Assembly: GCF_000143415.4 (NCBI RefSeq)
Contig: NW_003314347.1
Span: 333,438 to 397,437, forward strand
From: Selaginella moellendorffii
Taxonomy: Eukaryota; Streptophyta; Lycopodiopsida; Selaginellales; Selaginellaceae
DNA length: 64,000 nt
Direction of reading: 5' to 3'
The number at the start of each line of letters is the position of its first letter. Positions within the stretch are counted from its first letter, which is position 1. Under the pieces are notes generated by a model that was given only the letters and a program-made list of their open reading frames with translations, was not told where the DNA came from and searched no databases. This document shows, piece after piece, positions 9,672 to 21,015 of this stretch. Both the position numbers and the translations under genes were made by a program.

Positions 9672-9742
9672 GAAGACTTGAGAGGCAAGCTAGAGCCTAC
9701 ATTCTCTCGATGCGAGAGTATCTCTTTCGCAAGGGCTCTTTC

Positions 9743-9750
9743 TAGGGTTT
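9743..9750 (+). promoter_or_regulatory. telo-box upstream of PLP3
   Basis: TAGGGTTT lies 7 bases before the PLP3 start codon. Telo-boxes are common near start sites of plant housekeeping genes. Confidence 0.5.
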
Positions 9751-9756
9751 CTGGCT

Positions 9757-10710
9757 ATGGCGGACTATCACTTTGTCTTCAAGGACCCGCAAGGCCCTAG
9801 CACCGAATGGGACGACATCCAAAGGAAGCTCGGCAATCTCCCGCCCAAGCCGCCCGTGGAGAAGCCAGCGCCATGGCAGCCAGCGCCCGATCCCGGTAAG
9901 AGCAAGCAGTGGATCGATTCCAAGAGCGAGGAGGAGCTCCAGGAGCTCCAGGACGATCTGGATCTCGACGAGGATTCCAGATTTCTCGAGGAATACCGGT
10001 GAGTGGTAAGGGATTGTTTAGCCGAGCATTTATATAGTTTTTTGATCTATTACATTGCTCAGGACTTGGAAATTTCTTCTCACAGGAAGAAGAGATTGCT
10101 GGAGCTTAGCGAGGTTTCCAAGAGCGCGAAATTCGGTTCCTTGATCCACATCACTGGCTCGGACTTCATCCGAGAGGTTTCTCGTGCTCCTCCGGACGTG
10201 TGGGTCGTCGTGCATCTCTACAAAGACGGGTAATGACAGTTTCTCGAGGTTTCTTGCAAGAAATCCTTGTTCTTTGTCCTGCAGTGTTCCCGAGTGCCAG
10301 CTCTTGGGCCAATGCTTGGAAGAGCTCGCGAAAAAATATCCCGCCACGAAGTTCGTGAAGATCATCTCCACGGATTGCATAAACAACTACCCCGACTTCA
10401 ACTTACCGACAGTGCTTGTTTACAACAATACCAACGTGAAGGCGACGCTGGTTGGATTGCATCACTTTGGTGGCAAGCGTTGCACACCCGAAGGTTAGAT
10501 TTCCATCCTCTTGCTTAGTTTTCTCTCAGCAATCTTTCGTTGTTGCTAAGACCGAGTTTTGCAGACGTTGCTTTCACCCTGTGCCAAGTTGGGCCTGTTC
10601 TTGGAGAAGGCAGCAGCTCGGAGGCCATCCAGCAAAAGGTCCGGAGGGACTTTATCGAGAAAATTATTTCTAGACACGAGCAGGACAAGTCAGACTCGGA
10701 AGACGATTGA
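9757..10710 (+). CDS. PLP3: phosducin-like protein 3 (thioredoxin fold)
   Basis: Exons 9757-9998, 10086-10229, 10285-10493 and 10565-10710 give 246 residues. The start MADYHFVFKDPQGPSTEWDD and the block WDDIQRKLGNLPPKPP are diagnostic of plant PLP3. An acidic helix (ELQDDLDLDEDSRFLEEYR) precedes the thioredoxin-like domain from about residue 90 (DVWVVVHLYKDG, YPATKFVKIISTDC, NLPTVLVYNN). There is no CxxC redox pair, as expected for the family. The tail is acidic (DKSDSEDD). PLP3 proteins assist the CCT chaperonin in folding tubulin and related clients in the cytosol. The 3' end faces the Topors-like gene, 190 bp away. Confidence 0.93.
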
Positions 10711-10899
10711 TTCCATCGCCACAGAAGGGAAGCTTTTGTCTCCTTTTTCCTTTATCTCCCTCCTGCTGTTCCAGGAAAGCAAATCAATCTCTTTTCAAAG
10801 TCATTCATGGTACAAGGAAAATGGCTTCTTTTTTTTTACAGGTTGCTTGCGAGCTGTCTGTGAATCCTGTTAAACAATCTCCTAGCTATCCAGTCGCTT

Positions 10900-12420
10900 C
10901 TACAATAGCTGACGCTCGCCTTTAACGTACACCACGATGCTGTCATAAGTTTCCATCGTGTATGGACACTCGGCATAGCATCTGCGAAACATAAAATAAC
11001 TTCCAGCTTGTAAGAACTCGCGAAACCAGACAAACTTACCTCAACTCGTGCCAAAACGTGGATGCGTTGCTACCGAGAAACCTCTCGAGCTGCGAAACGG
11101 CCTCGGACGAGCTCTGGCTCGAGCTCTTCCTCGGACCTTCGGGAGGATCATCCGACCCTTCTATCGCGTCGATTCTGTAAGAAAACCAGTGGCTGAGAAC
11201 CAGTTGCTCTAACACGGAGTGATCTGTGTCCCCCAGGATGGCTTTCAGCTCTCGTGTGATCCAGGGTCTCAAACGACGCTCGGCTCTCGTCTTTGCGTCG
11301 AGATCATACGGCCTTAACTGCGAATAGAAACACCAACGAGTCAACAAACTGTCCTGAGAGAAAGTTTCAAAGCCAGTCACACACGAAACTTACTTCCATA
11401 CGCTTCTTCACATTCAACGGAACGGCTCGAAGACCCTTCCTGTATATGCTGCAAGCAACACGCGGAAAGTGTCAACCAAGAACAAAAAAAAAGAAGAAAA
11501 ACACACACCCACACAAACAGACCTTGTACGCCACGAAAGAGCTCTTTCTGTAAGAACTTCAGCAGTGAGCCTCTCCCTCTCAGCGGGGGATATGAAACAT
11601 CTTTGCCGGGGCAAAGGGATTGATCTCCGGTACGATCTGCTGACCCTCGACTGCATGAGTTGTTGCAACCGCAATCTGGATCGAAATGTCATAGTGCTCC
11701 TGACAACTTCTCTGGAAACAAGAGAAAGAAGTCTAGTGTAGCTAAAGTCACGCCAAACTCTGGAAAAAAAAAGTTTTCTTACCTCTCCAGCCTTGCTTGG
11801 TTCCTACTCGTGCTCGTCCGCCTCTCGGGAAGCACGCTGGAGGGCCTCCCATCCGTGGACAGCCGATAGTCCGATGTAGAAATTCGAAAGTCGCTCAAGG
11901 ACAACCTGTAATCCTCGGCTGTGGAGAGCCTGTAGTCCAAAGAAGGCCTGTAGTCGAGCGGCGGCAAAATCCTCTCGACCCGCTTCTGCCCCTTGATGGT
12001 GTGGTACCAACCTGTGAACTCGGCCTTGCAAAGCGGGCACGACCTGCGAACTTTGCTCCACTCCTCGATGCAGCCGACGCAGAAGCTGTGCATGCACCAC
12101 CACAGCGACGCGTTCTTCGACTCCTCAATCGCCCCGAGACAGATCGGACAGACGTGCTCTGCCTCGGCCCCCTTTTCCTCGTCCTCGCGATGCATTGGCA
12201 ACCGAGAAGGTTGCCTCAGCTCGAACGTTATCTCGTGCTGCTGATGCTGCTGTGAACAAGCCCGTGCAAGCCCAGGCATGATGGCTCCACCGTGCTGTGA
12301 GCTGATAGACGTCTCGGCGGGGCGAAAGCTCCAAACTTGAAGTGAAGGGAGCCACACAAAGTTCCCGCTACTGCTGGTGGTGGCGGTGTTGGAGTTGGAT
12401 CTCTCGACGGGGTTCATCAA
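10900..12420 (-). CDS. Topors-like RING E3 ubiquitin ligase
   Basis: Minus-strand exons 12420-11783, 11711-11523, 11448-11394, 11317-11040 and 10981-10900 give 413 residues. A C3HC4 RING lies at about 90-135: CPICLGAIEE, CMHSFC, CIEEWS and CPLC. After it comes a low-complexity stretch with repeated DYRLS/DYRPS units at residues about 155-200. The C-terminal half matches the Topors family: RALSWRTSIYRKGLRAVPL, RRLRPWITRELKAIL, LGSNASTFWHELRCYAECPY. Topors proteins are nuclear ubiquitin/SUMO E3 ligases; the substrate here is unknown. The ATG at 12420 is the first in frame. Upstream DNA to ~13400 looks like a 5' UTR with at least one intron. Confidence 0.85.
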
Positions 12421-13308
12421 CTCGGGGAGGTCTTGCGAGGCTGTGTTTTCAGTTGCTGTCGGAAGGAATCCTGCTTATCCTGCCAGAAGCGTCTGCACAT
12501 CCCAACAAGGCACCTATCAATCGCAACGCAAATGCACTTACGAGTTGCAACATGACAAACGTAGAGGAACATAATGCCGAACAAACAGTAAAGGCCAGAC
12601 AAGAACTACAGCCAAGCCAAACTCAAAAGCCAAAAAGGAAGGGAACCCAGGGACGATTTGGCTGCTCGACCGAAAAACAGGAGCGGATGCATCACAGCAA
12701 CTGGGTAACCACTCTTCGATCGAACTTCTGAGCCGCATCCAGCCATCGAAAGAGATAGACGGATTGGAATATGATGCAAGAAGGGGGGGACAGACCAAGC
12801 CCAGCAAAAGTGGTGTGGTGCTTTCAGTTCAAATAGCATTCAATGCTTCCATAAAAGCTGTGCTAGTATAGCAATTCGCGTTTTTTTCTTTCTTTCCTGG
12901 CTTCCATAACCACTCAAGCTGGAAGCAAGGACCGACTTTGAGACAAACCAGTCCCATCTTCCACTCACAGGAGAAAAGAAAAGCAACAGATCAAAGCAAG
13001 AAAACCAAGAGATCAAACCAAACACACGAGTTTTTCGCTCTAGATCCAAAGCAAAGAGGCCAGACGGGATGGATGGACTGACCACACTCGGCCAAATTCG
13101 CAGTTCAAACATGGAAAGCATAAGGATGAGGCACGCATTTAATGACTTACCAAATTCTTCGCTCCGAGCTAGCTCTTTCAAACCAATGAACCACCTGTTG
13201 CCAGTTCCTGCGAAGATTCCAATTCCCTCCTCGCTTTGGATCAAGAAAGAAAACCCCATTAGATCAAAATCCAAGAGAACGCGAGAGAATTTCTTAGAGG
13301 CTAAGCTA

Positions 13309-13401
13309 ACCTGTGCTTGCTGCTTAATCCATCGCGGCGCCGGACTGGAATGCTCGACAATGTGAATCGCGGCGGCAGCACGGCGGATCGCGGCTTAAAT
13401 A
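13309..13401 (-). promoter_or_regulatory. candidate TATA box and first 5' UTR exon of the Topors-like gene
   Basis: On the minus strand a TATTTAA at 13401-13395 is followed by a GC-rich leader that ends at a CACAG|GTTAGC donor (exon end 13311). The leader contains a two-codon upstream frame (ATG GAT TAA, 13332-13324). The matching acceptor may be ...GGCAG near 12481. This is inferred from motifs only. Confidence 0.4.
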
Positions 13402-13404
13402 CCC

Positions 13405-14179
13405 CCCCTTCTTGCTCCAAGACAAGAATTAGGGTTCTGGGCTACACGCCGCCATAGCCGTGGACCTCTGGAAAAAAGGGGGGAAAAGGGCGAGCCCACA
13501 AAATCCACGCTGGAGGAACCGGCGCCAACATGGCAGGATGTCAGCGGTCAGATGGATGGGACGGTTTTGGGTCGCAGGCCACGCGGCGCCAGCTAATCGT
13601 GACAGGTGTTCTCCCTGGCATCTTCACCGTATCTTCTTGTCGTTAATATCTCCCATGATCACAGTGATATTTGCCGATCAAACAAAAACCATGGCCTCGA
13701 TAGATCCTTTGAGCGAAGTGCTTTTGTCAAAACTTCGTTGGCTGGGCGATTAAATTCTATTAATCTCGGTCGTCCAATCCATTTCGGACCACGAGGAATA
13801 ATTCCGACACGTGTAGCGAGTATTTTAATCGAGAGCACCGCAACACCGAAAGTTCGAAAAAATTTATACTACTATCAGCGAGCTTTGGAAGAATGAGAAA
13901 TATTTTTTCACATTCTTCTATACTATGATGTGATAAGCATGTGAAGTGAAGAGTGTATCACACTTCTCTTTCGGAGATTGCCTTTACAGTGTGTACTGAC
14001 CGACCAGTCACTGCAAAGCCCATGTCACCTAAATCAAACACAGTGAGATTTAAAGGTTAGTTAACTTTCATCTTGCGTTAAGATTCACTCAGCTTGTTCT
14101 TCACAGGAAAAAAAAAGGCAAAGCAAAACGAAAGCTCCGGCCATTGCCAAGGCCGTGCAAAACCTTTCTGGAGATTACT
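13405..14179. other. intergenic
   Basis: About 0.8 kb between the Topors-like promoter and the RAE1 3' end. No convincing frame, RNA gene or repeat was found; moderately AT-rich after 13740. Confidence 0.5.
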
Positions 14180-15849
14180 TTACTTTCTAGTGCTGTTGGG
14201 AGCGCGTGGCTTGGATTTGATTTCGGCCTCCTGCACAAACAATCACTCAAGTGAGAAAAATTCCTTGAAAGCGATGTAAAACACAGCTCCTACCAGTATT
14301 GGATGCAGTAGGATATAATTGTTTGATCCCGGGACGTGATTCTCAGCACCCCTGCTCCAGTCATAGCTCACCTGTGCATAGAATGGACAGATGAATAAAA
14401 CTGGAAAGGAAAAGTGAACAAACAAACACTCACGGCATACGCAAAGATAGTGCCATCGTAGTTGAAAGTGCTACAAGGAATTGGTAGGCTGCACCTCTGA
14501 AACGCCTGTGGAGAAAAAGAGAGATAACGCACCGAAACACACCAACAAAGAAGAGTGAAAATTCTACCTTGAGCCTCTGCTTGCTGTCCTTGTCCCAGAA
14601 GTTAAAAGCACCATCAGAGCCTGATGTAGCGAATGTTCCAAACACCTGCGCATAAAGGCCAGTTAACACAGCTTCAAAGGAAGAGATTGACTCACGGGAT
14701 GAAAATTGATCGCATTCACTGAAAACACGTCGTTCGCTTCCCTGTGGCACTTGAATGTGAAGTTCTTCGATTGCTGCGCGTCGTCAATGTGCTGGATGGC
14801 TACTCTGCCTTCGATAGAGCCCACCTGTTTTGGAAGCGAGATTTACGAAACTACATCACCACTGTGCTTAGACAGCTTACCAGAAAACCTTGTTTGTCAG
14901 GAAAGGTTGAGACACAGCGCGTCATGAACTTTAAAGGCGATTGAATTCTCTTGAATTCTTGCTGCGCAGGAAGAACAAACAAGTTAAAAAGAAAGACCCG
15001 TGTAAAAAAAAAGCTTACTCGAGGATTGGTGAGATTGAAGATGCTAATATTTCTGTCCGCTGTTGCGACAACCATCAGGGGATAGCGGACGCTCATCGAG
15101 TGACATTTCTCGGGAAGTTGCTGGGTGTGAGCAGGAGACTGAGATCGTAAATCCCAATACCTGCGAGAACATTAGAACCTTCACATTCCTCGAGGAGAAA
15201 AAGGAAAAAAAAAACGAGAGAGATGACCATACTTGAGAGTTTTATCCCAGCTCCCTGTAACAAGGAAGTTCATCTCTGGAATCCACGATATCTCTTTCAC
15301 AGGCGCATCATGCATTCCCACCGTTACTGACTGGTTTCCGGATGAAAGAGGCCACATCTTGACCTGTTTATCGCATCCTCCTGAGAAGACAGTCGTGCCA
15401 TCATCCTTCCAAGCCGAGCACAATACCTGAGAAAAAAGCGAAAAGAAAGCTTAGCTCTCGAGCCAAGGAAATATCCAATCTTGAAAAACTTAGAACAAGT
15501 CTAGATCCTTTTTTTTCGAGCATGTAAAAGACTTACTGGTTGATCATGCTGCGTGGCTGCCTTTGCAACACTGGTTCCATTCGGCTGGATTTCCCAGCAT
15601 CGCACCTGGTAGAAAAGCGGGTCACAAAACTTGTAGAGGAAGCAATCTCACAAACCTGATTGTCCCAGGATGTGGCGATGAGATGGTTCGCTTTGGGGCT
15701 AAACGAGAGGCTGGAGATGCCGTCTGTCGGCCGCTCTGCGATCTGACACACCCGTAAGCGAGATTCTTGCGCGAGATTGATGCGCGTACCTCGAAAGATT
15801 TGTTCGGATTGTGAGACGGAGCGTTCTGTGTGACGCCGAAAGTCGCCAT
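14180..15849 (-). CDS. RAE1: mRNA export factor RAE1/Gle2 (WD40)
   Basis: Eleven minus-strand exons (15849-15790, 15742-15656, 15605-15537, 15426-15233, 15160-15019, 14961-14881, 14824-14696, 14645-14568, 14505-14434, 14371-14294, 14230-14180) encode 346 residues, the usual length. Family text is continuous: DGISSLSFSPKANHLIATSW, SGGCDKQVKMW, EISWIPEMNFLVTGSWDKTL, KRIQSPLKFMTRCVSTFPDK, GSDGAFNFWDKDSKQRLKA and YDWSRGAENH. The seven-bladed WD40 propeller docks at the nuclear pore with Nup98 and acts in mRNA export and spindle function. The N-terminus is short (MATFGVTQNAPSHNPNKSFE). It starts 128 bp from the divergent DUF4708-like gene. Confidence 0.95.
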
Positions 15850-15977
15850 AGCGAAGCGATGCTATTAGGGTTCTTCGTCCATCAAAGCCCTCTGTAAATA
15901 AAGGCACGCAAAAACTTTTCCCGCTCGAAAGTTTAGGGTTTTGATCCAGCTACACTCGGAATTTCTAGGGTCGCCAA
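15850..15977. promoter_or_regulatory. 128-bp divergent promoter of RAE1 and the DUF4708-like gene
   Basis: The two start codons face away from each other across 128 bp. A telo-box TAGGGTTT lies at 15934-15941 and a related TTAGGGTT at about 15865. No TATA box is obvious. Confidence 0.5.
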
Positions 15978-18425
15978 ATGGCCGATTTGTTCCCTCGATC
16001 TTGCGCATTCTATGGCCGATCGCAGCTTCTTCTTGACAGCGGCTTCACGAAGATCTCCATGGCGCTCAAGAGTCCGAGCGCTTCTCTGGCTGCCGCGATC
16101 TGTGTGGAGATTTCTCAGCTGCTCGGAGAGAATGAATGCGCGGCATTCTCTCTCGATGACCAGAACATCACGGTTGTTTTCGAGGTAAGAAATCCATGAA
16201 TATATCAGTGACATCGATCGATTTCTTGCTCTTTCCCAGGGCAGTAAGCATAAGAAATTTGCGTCTCGTCTCGGGCGTGAACGCGTGAAGCTAGAGCACC
16301 AACAGGTACATGGATTTAAGAATCTATACCTGTTGAGATTGCTGTGTTGCTCAATCTGGGATTTGTAGAACTTATATCTTGTGAAACTCTCGCAGATGAT
16401 GCTCGAGCTTGATGGCGAAGAAGTCTCTAGTGGCTTACTTCTGCAAGAGGCTGTTCGTCACTCACTGGTCTCTTCATTGGTTAGAAAAGGATGGACGTTT
16501 TTGCGAGGAGGCTCTCTTGTATTTGGTACTATTCAGGAAGGACTGCCACTGGAAACTGTGTCTGTGGTAAGATATCCTTTACGAATTGGCACTGCTAAGT
16601 TTTTCTTTCTCCTGGACCAGGATGTACATCTCGAATCTAATGGCCATATAGTTTTGCTCCTGTCACCAGACGTGACGAGTATTCATTTCGCTAAGGTATG
16701 CATGCAATCATGCTTCTCTCAACTTCATTGGATGTTCTAATCTTTTAGTGGCGCGTTAACACAGATAGTGGAAGGCATGCCAGAGGCCTATAAGAAGCGA
16801 TTCGAGCAAGAAGAGTTTGTTTCGATAGAAGAGTATTGTCTGCAAGATGACGAGAGAACTATCAACGAGTTTGAGTGCTGCGTTCTTCCATATATGAGGA
16901 ACGGCTATGCTGTGGGTGAGTGAATATGCGCTCTTTTGAAGGCTAAGACTCTTGTGCCTCCAGGACTTTGCAAAACAATGCGTGGTCTAAACGATGACGA
17001 CGACATGGAGCTCCGCAAGCAATTGTGGAAGAAGCAGGTCCTTTTTACTACTTGGACAAATATATGCCTGTATCAACATAGCAAAAGCTTCTTCAGAATG
17101 GACTTCAATTTACAGGAGACTGCTACTATGTCAAAATATGCTTCTCACTGGACTCAGGCGAGTTTTCATGGTAATTGACAGGCATAACATGTACACTCTG
17201 ATAGCTCGTACTCAACGTGCAGGTTTCCATCGTCCCTGGTGATGAAAAAATCTGGTTTCTTTCCTGTAGTGCCATCGCTCAGATGCTCTCTAATGCTACG
17301 TGTTTTGCAGCACTTTTTTAGTGATGCTGCAGGTGAGACTCTGTGGCTGTTTGTCATTGTGAGATTCTCACAGAGTGTGCTTGTTGTCAGCGTGGGATTT
17401 CTTTTGTTCTGGGAGAATCGATTTTAAGGTATGTCTGCAATATTTATGCTCGAGTTTCTTAGCTGTTTACTAGGAGCTTGAAATCGACAGTAACTCCTCG
17501 CTGCCATGGACAAGAGCCGCGAGTTTGCCAGATACGCCACGGATTTCCTTGAATGGCATGAAGACTGCATCCATTTCTGCCTTGCAACCGGATAATTTAC
17601 TCAGTAAGCTCCTCCTTTACTTTACCGGTGAATAATCTGCCTTTCTATTACAGAGTCCCTCCGTGCTAGAGTAACCACTGAAGTAGGAAAGCCAGCAGCT
17701 AAAGTTTCACAGGCATCATGTGAAAGTATGTTCCACCTTGCCTTGCTGCTGTGCTAACGTTCTCGAGCAAATTGAAGCTGCTAGGCCAGTGACGAGGACG
17801 CTTCTAGTTCCAAACTTGAAAAGAGGTACTCACTTGGCTAACCTGGTTGATGACCAGTGTTGTTTCAGGTCATTCAACAGTGAACAAGGCTCAGACAGTG
17901 AGTTTCTTATTTTATTTCGTTAGTCGCTCAATGCAACCTCTGCCGACAGGAGACGAAGAAAGAATCAAGCATGAAAAACAGGCCTCTCGACTTTAAGGCT
18001 CCTGCGAATGTTCAAGACAGCCAAACAGATTCTCAGCAAGCGGCAACGAAGAAAAGAACAACTGAGGCGACTTTCTCAAGAATCAAGCCTGCAGAGGTGA
18101 GTGCGTCTTTTCGTTCTTTCTTTCTGAATTGTGCTCTTACTTGGTTTTGTTTTTGAGAAGAACACCAAGAAAGTTCATGCCGCAGCCGTCGAGAAGAAGA
18201 AGAAACCTGAGAACGAAACCAACGACGCTCTGGTACACAATCTGATTGGTTTTCGTTGAGCTTGTTTACGATTCGATTTCTTTACAGGTGACGAAGAAAA
18301 ACGCTGAGGGAAAACTCAAGGACCTGAGCGTGGCTGAGATGAAGAACTTCCTTCGATCTAGAAAGGCCAAACTTAGCGGGAAGAAAGAAGAGCTCATTGC
18401 CAGGATCCAGGAAGTACTCGGATGA
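15978..18425 (+). CDS. C18orf63/DUF4708-like protein with C-terminal SAP motif
   Basis: Sixteen exons (15978-16184, 16240-16305, 16396-16566, 16621-16695, 16765-16915, 16964-17037, 17097-17170, 17223-17332, 17374-17428, 17491-17603, 17654-17725, 17778-17825, 17869-17897, 17950-18096, 18161-18232, 18288-18425) join in frame to 533 residues. The first ~300 residues resemble the DUF4708 domain of animal C18orf63 in order and spacing: CCVLPYMRNGYAVGL, LRKQLWKKQ, GDCYYVKICFSLDSG, GFFPVVPSLRCSLMLRVLQ. The middle is Ser/Thr/Lys-rich and disordered. The end is a SAP motif (LKDLSVAEMKNFLRSRKAKL, KKEELIARIQEVLG), a DNA-binding helix pair, suggesting a nuclear role. No function is established here. Exons 12-13 have alternative acceptors, so that part is less sure. 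Confidence 0.55.
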
Positions 18426-18527
18426 CGGTGAGCCACTCTTTTATTTCATGATCTAAAAGATTGTGTGCAGTGTTTCAATAATCAAAGTTGGCAGTCAAGC
18501 TGGTCACAAAACTCAATTTCTCTAAAT

Positions 18528-18972
18528 CTAAATCACCTGTCCTGCATTCTCGTTGTCACCACCATCTCCGTTTTCACCGCCACCATCTTTCGCCTTCACA
18601 CCGCCATCCCCGCAAAGCTTCTCCATTGCAGCGATGGCATCGCCTTCATCGACAGTCGCAAATCCTGCCTCTGCTACTTCACCAATCTCTCCATTGGCAA
18701 TCGCTGGAGCCGATTGATTCGCCGCCACGCTTGAGCTTCCATCCGCCTTGAAAACGCTGATCCTCACCCCACTTTTGTTGAGCACCTCCAGGACGCACGC
18801 ATCGTCGAGCTCCAGGTTGTGGAACTGTGCAACTTTGTTCCAGCCGCCACTGAAAGCTCGGTTTGCCGCGAGCCACTTGACATCCCACGGCTCTTTCACC
18901 GCGTTGCTCTCCACAGTCAGCATCTTGTTCTCGTGCGGGAGCTTCTCCGCAAAATCCTTTGGAATGGTCTGT

Positions 18973-19010
<38 letters not shown>

Positions 19011-19988
19011 TCAGGATCACATACAAAATGGTAAGAACAAGGCAAAGATCTCTTACCAAGTAATAACATGGATGTAAGCAACTCTTCTTCATGACGATGG
19101 CGGTGCTTGGATTGGTGCTTGGAATGGTAGCCTTGAACGCCTCGGCTCGAAGGAGCGCCGGAGAGTCACAAGGAACATCCTGATTCTTCTTCTTCTTCTT
19201 TCCACTGCTCTTGGCGGTGGGCTCCTTGTTCTTCTCGCTGGATGAATCCATCTTGGAGACTTCCTCTTGCTTCCTCGAGGGAGGAGGCGTCTTCCTCGTC
19301 CTCTTTGGAGAATCGATCTTGGCCTTCTTTGGGGCAGGCGAGTCATCTTTGGCATCTGGAGATGGTGCTTTCGCTACTGGAGCTGAGGACCTCGTCATCC
19401 TGGAAGATCGCGGAAGAGCATCGCTAGCTTTGGCGGCAGAGACTAGAGGAGTGAAAGGCTCCCCTGCTGGATCCTCTGGCGGGATCTTGGTGACGACGAA
19501 CTTCAAGCTGGAGCCGTCCTCCAGATGCACCAAGCAATCCTTGACGACCACTTCCATCGCCGCTGGCAAATCGTCCCTGGATCGCTTAAGCGCCGAGGAA
19601 GAGGAAACGCTCTTATTGGCGGGAGCTCCCACGCCTCCTTCCTTGGGCGATCCATCGCTGCCGAAGATCTCCAGGGCGAAGCGCCCGGCCGATTGATGAC
19701 GGAAGACAAGGCAGTCGCCCTCGTTGAGCGCATTCCCGAGCCAAAACTCCTTCCAGCCCGTGGTGAAGGATCCGGAGCTTGCGTCGACTTGCCAGTCCCG
19801 GCCGCCATGCGCCAGAGCCACGGTGCCGCGGAAAGCTTCGTTGCGGTGCTTCTCATAGACTGGCCCGGGGATCGCCTGGAAACAGCAAACAAAACAGAGA
19901 TTTCATACAATGTGGGGTGCGAAGAGGAAGAGGAAGGCAGTACCATGGCAGCCATGTCCGAGCTCGTCACGGTCTTGGCGAAGGACAT
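18528..19988 (-). CDS. B3 domain DNA-binding protein with two B3 domains
   Basis: Minus-strand exons 19988-19944, 19875-19057 and 18968-18528 give 434 residues. B3 domain 1 spans about residues 1-85, with AIPGPVYEKH, WQVDASSGSFTTGWKEF, ALNEGDCLVFRH and FALEIFGSDG. A basic, Ser/Pro-rich linker follows with several Lys runs (KKAKIDSPKRTRKTPP, GKKKKK). A second domain lies at about 265-365, with TIPKDFAEKLPHENKMLTVE, WDVKWLAANRAFSGGWNKV and DDACVLEVLNKSGVRISVF. The tail is acidic and Gly-rich. This is the REM-type arrangement of plant nuclear transcription factors; targets are unknown. The 3' end lies 102 bp from the convergent DUF4708-like gene. Confidence 0.88.
18977..19004. repeat. (AG)14 microsatellite at a splice acceptor
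   Basis: On the minus strand this is a (CT)14 tract a few bases before the acceptor of exon 3 of the B3 gene, where it serves as the polypyrimidine tract. Confidence 0.85.
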
Positions 19989-20055
19989 CTTCTTTCTTGG
20001 GAGAAGTCGGAGCCTCGCAAAAATCCCTCCCAGGAGCCCTAAACGAAGCAGCTAA

Positions 20056-21015
20056 TTTAAATTGTGAAATTAGTTTTAGGGTATTCAGTTTCCCTTTTTT
20101 GATATTCTTTATTTGAATTCTACAAAAAAGAGTCTGGACCTGGTGTTGGCATTTTTTACATACTTGAAAAAGGTTTGAAATTTTATTAGCTGGTAAAAGA
20201 TGACACAAAGTAAACATGTAGTAAATGGGATATTTTCCTCACTCACCCAAGGTCGGTGCTAGAATAATTTATTGAAACAGTCCTTAGAGTTCATAATGTT
20301 GAAATATAAATAATGATGTTTTGCTCACCTAAACTTTTGTTAAAAATAAATGTGTTGAAAGTAAATTTATAAAGTTTATTAAGTGTTTCAAATTGGTTAT
20401 TTAATGTTCATGCATTGTTAACTCTAAAAACCATTTGATATTATTTGCCAAGCAGTGTATATTTGAAATCCGTAACCAAGTAGTGTAGATTAATCAAAAA
20501 ATTATAACAATGCGATTATAACAATGTTAGAAAAATAATGATTGTAAAGAGTTGTTAAAACCCAAGTTAAATTGCTAAACAATTGAACTATAAAAAAGAA
20601 AGTATAAATTAAGGGATTGGTATTCACACATATATTTTAATAAAATGCTCTAAAATTCATTGATTGTGTGAAAGTGTGTCATGAACAAAGAATCAAAATA
20701 TCTACAAATATAAAATGTGAAAATTATATAAGAGATAATTATTCTATCAATGATAAATAAATAAAATAAAATAAAAATTACCAAACTGGAGCAAAGAAGT
20801 AGCATTGATACTTGATTATTCTTTTTCTTACTATATGAAATTGAGAAAAAATAAACTTTTCCATCAAAAGAAATCAGAAAAAAGATGATTCCCAAATGAG
20901 TATCAAATAAACCTCTCATTCTCACTGAAATATTACAAGGCAAGCACACCTGTGCAACTCCTCTGGCGCTCTATTTAGGCGCAAACTTACATTACTTCCA
21001 TAAGAGAGAGACCTC
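20056..21015. other. AT-rich intergenic region
   Basis: Nearly 1 kb of AT-rich DNA with only short random frames. It separates the B3 promoter (its start codon is at 19988) from the 3' end of the peptidase gene. No repeat or RNA gene was identified. Confidence 0.5.

Noticed and set aside
12840-13274. A 144-codon minus-strand frame upstream of the Topors-like gene
   Set aside because: It lies in the probable 5' UTR intron, is T-rich and hydrophobic at random, and matches nothing.
19211-19696. A 161-codon plus-strand frame in the B3 gene
   Set aside because: Antisense of the basic linker; Ser/Gly/Ala-rich only because the sense strand is Lys/Pro-rich.
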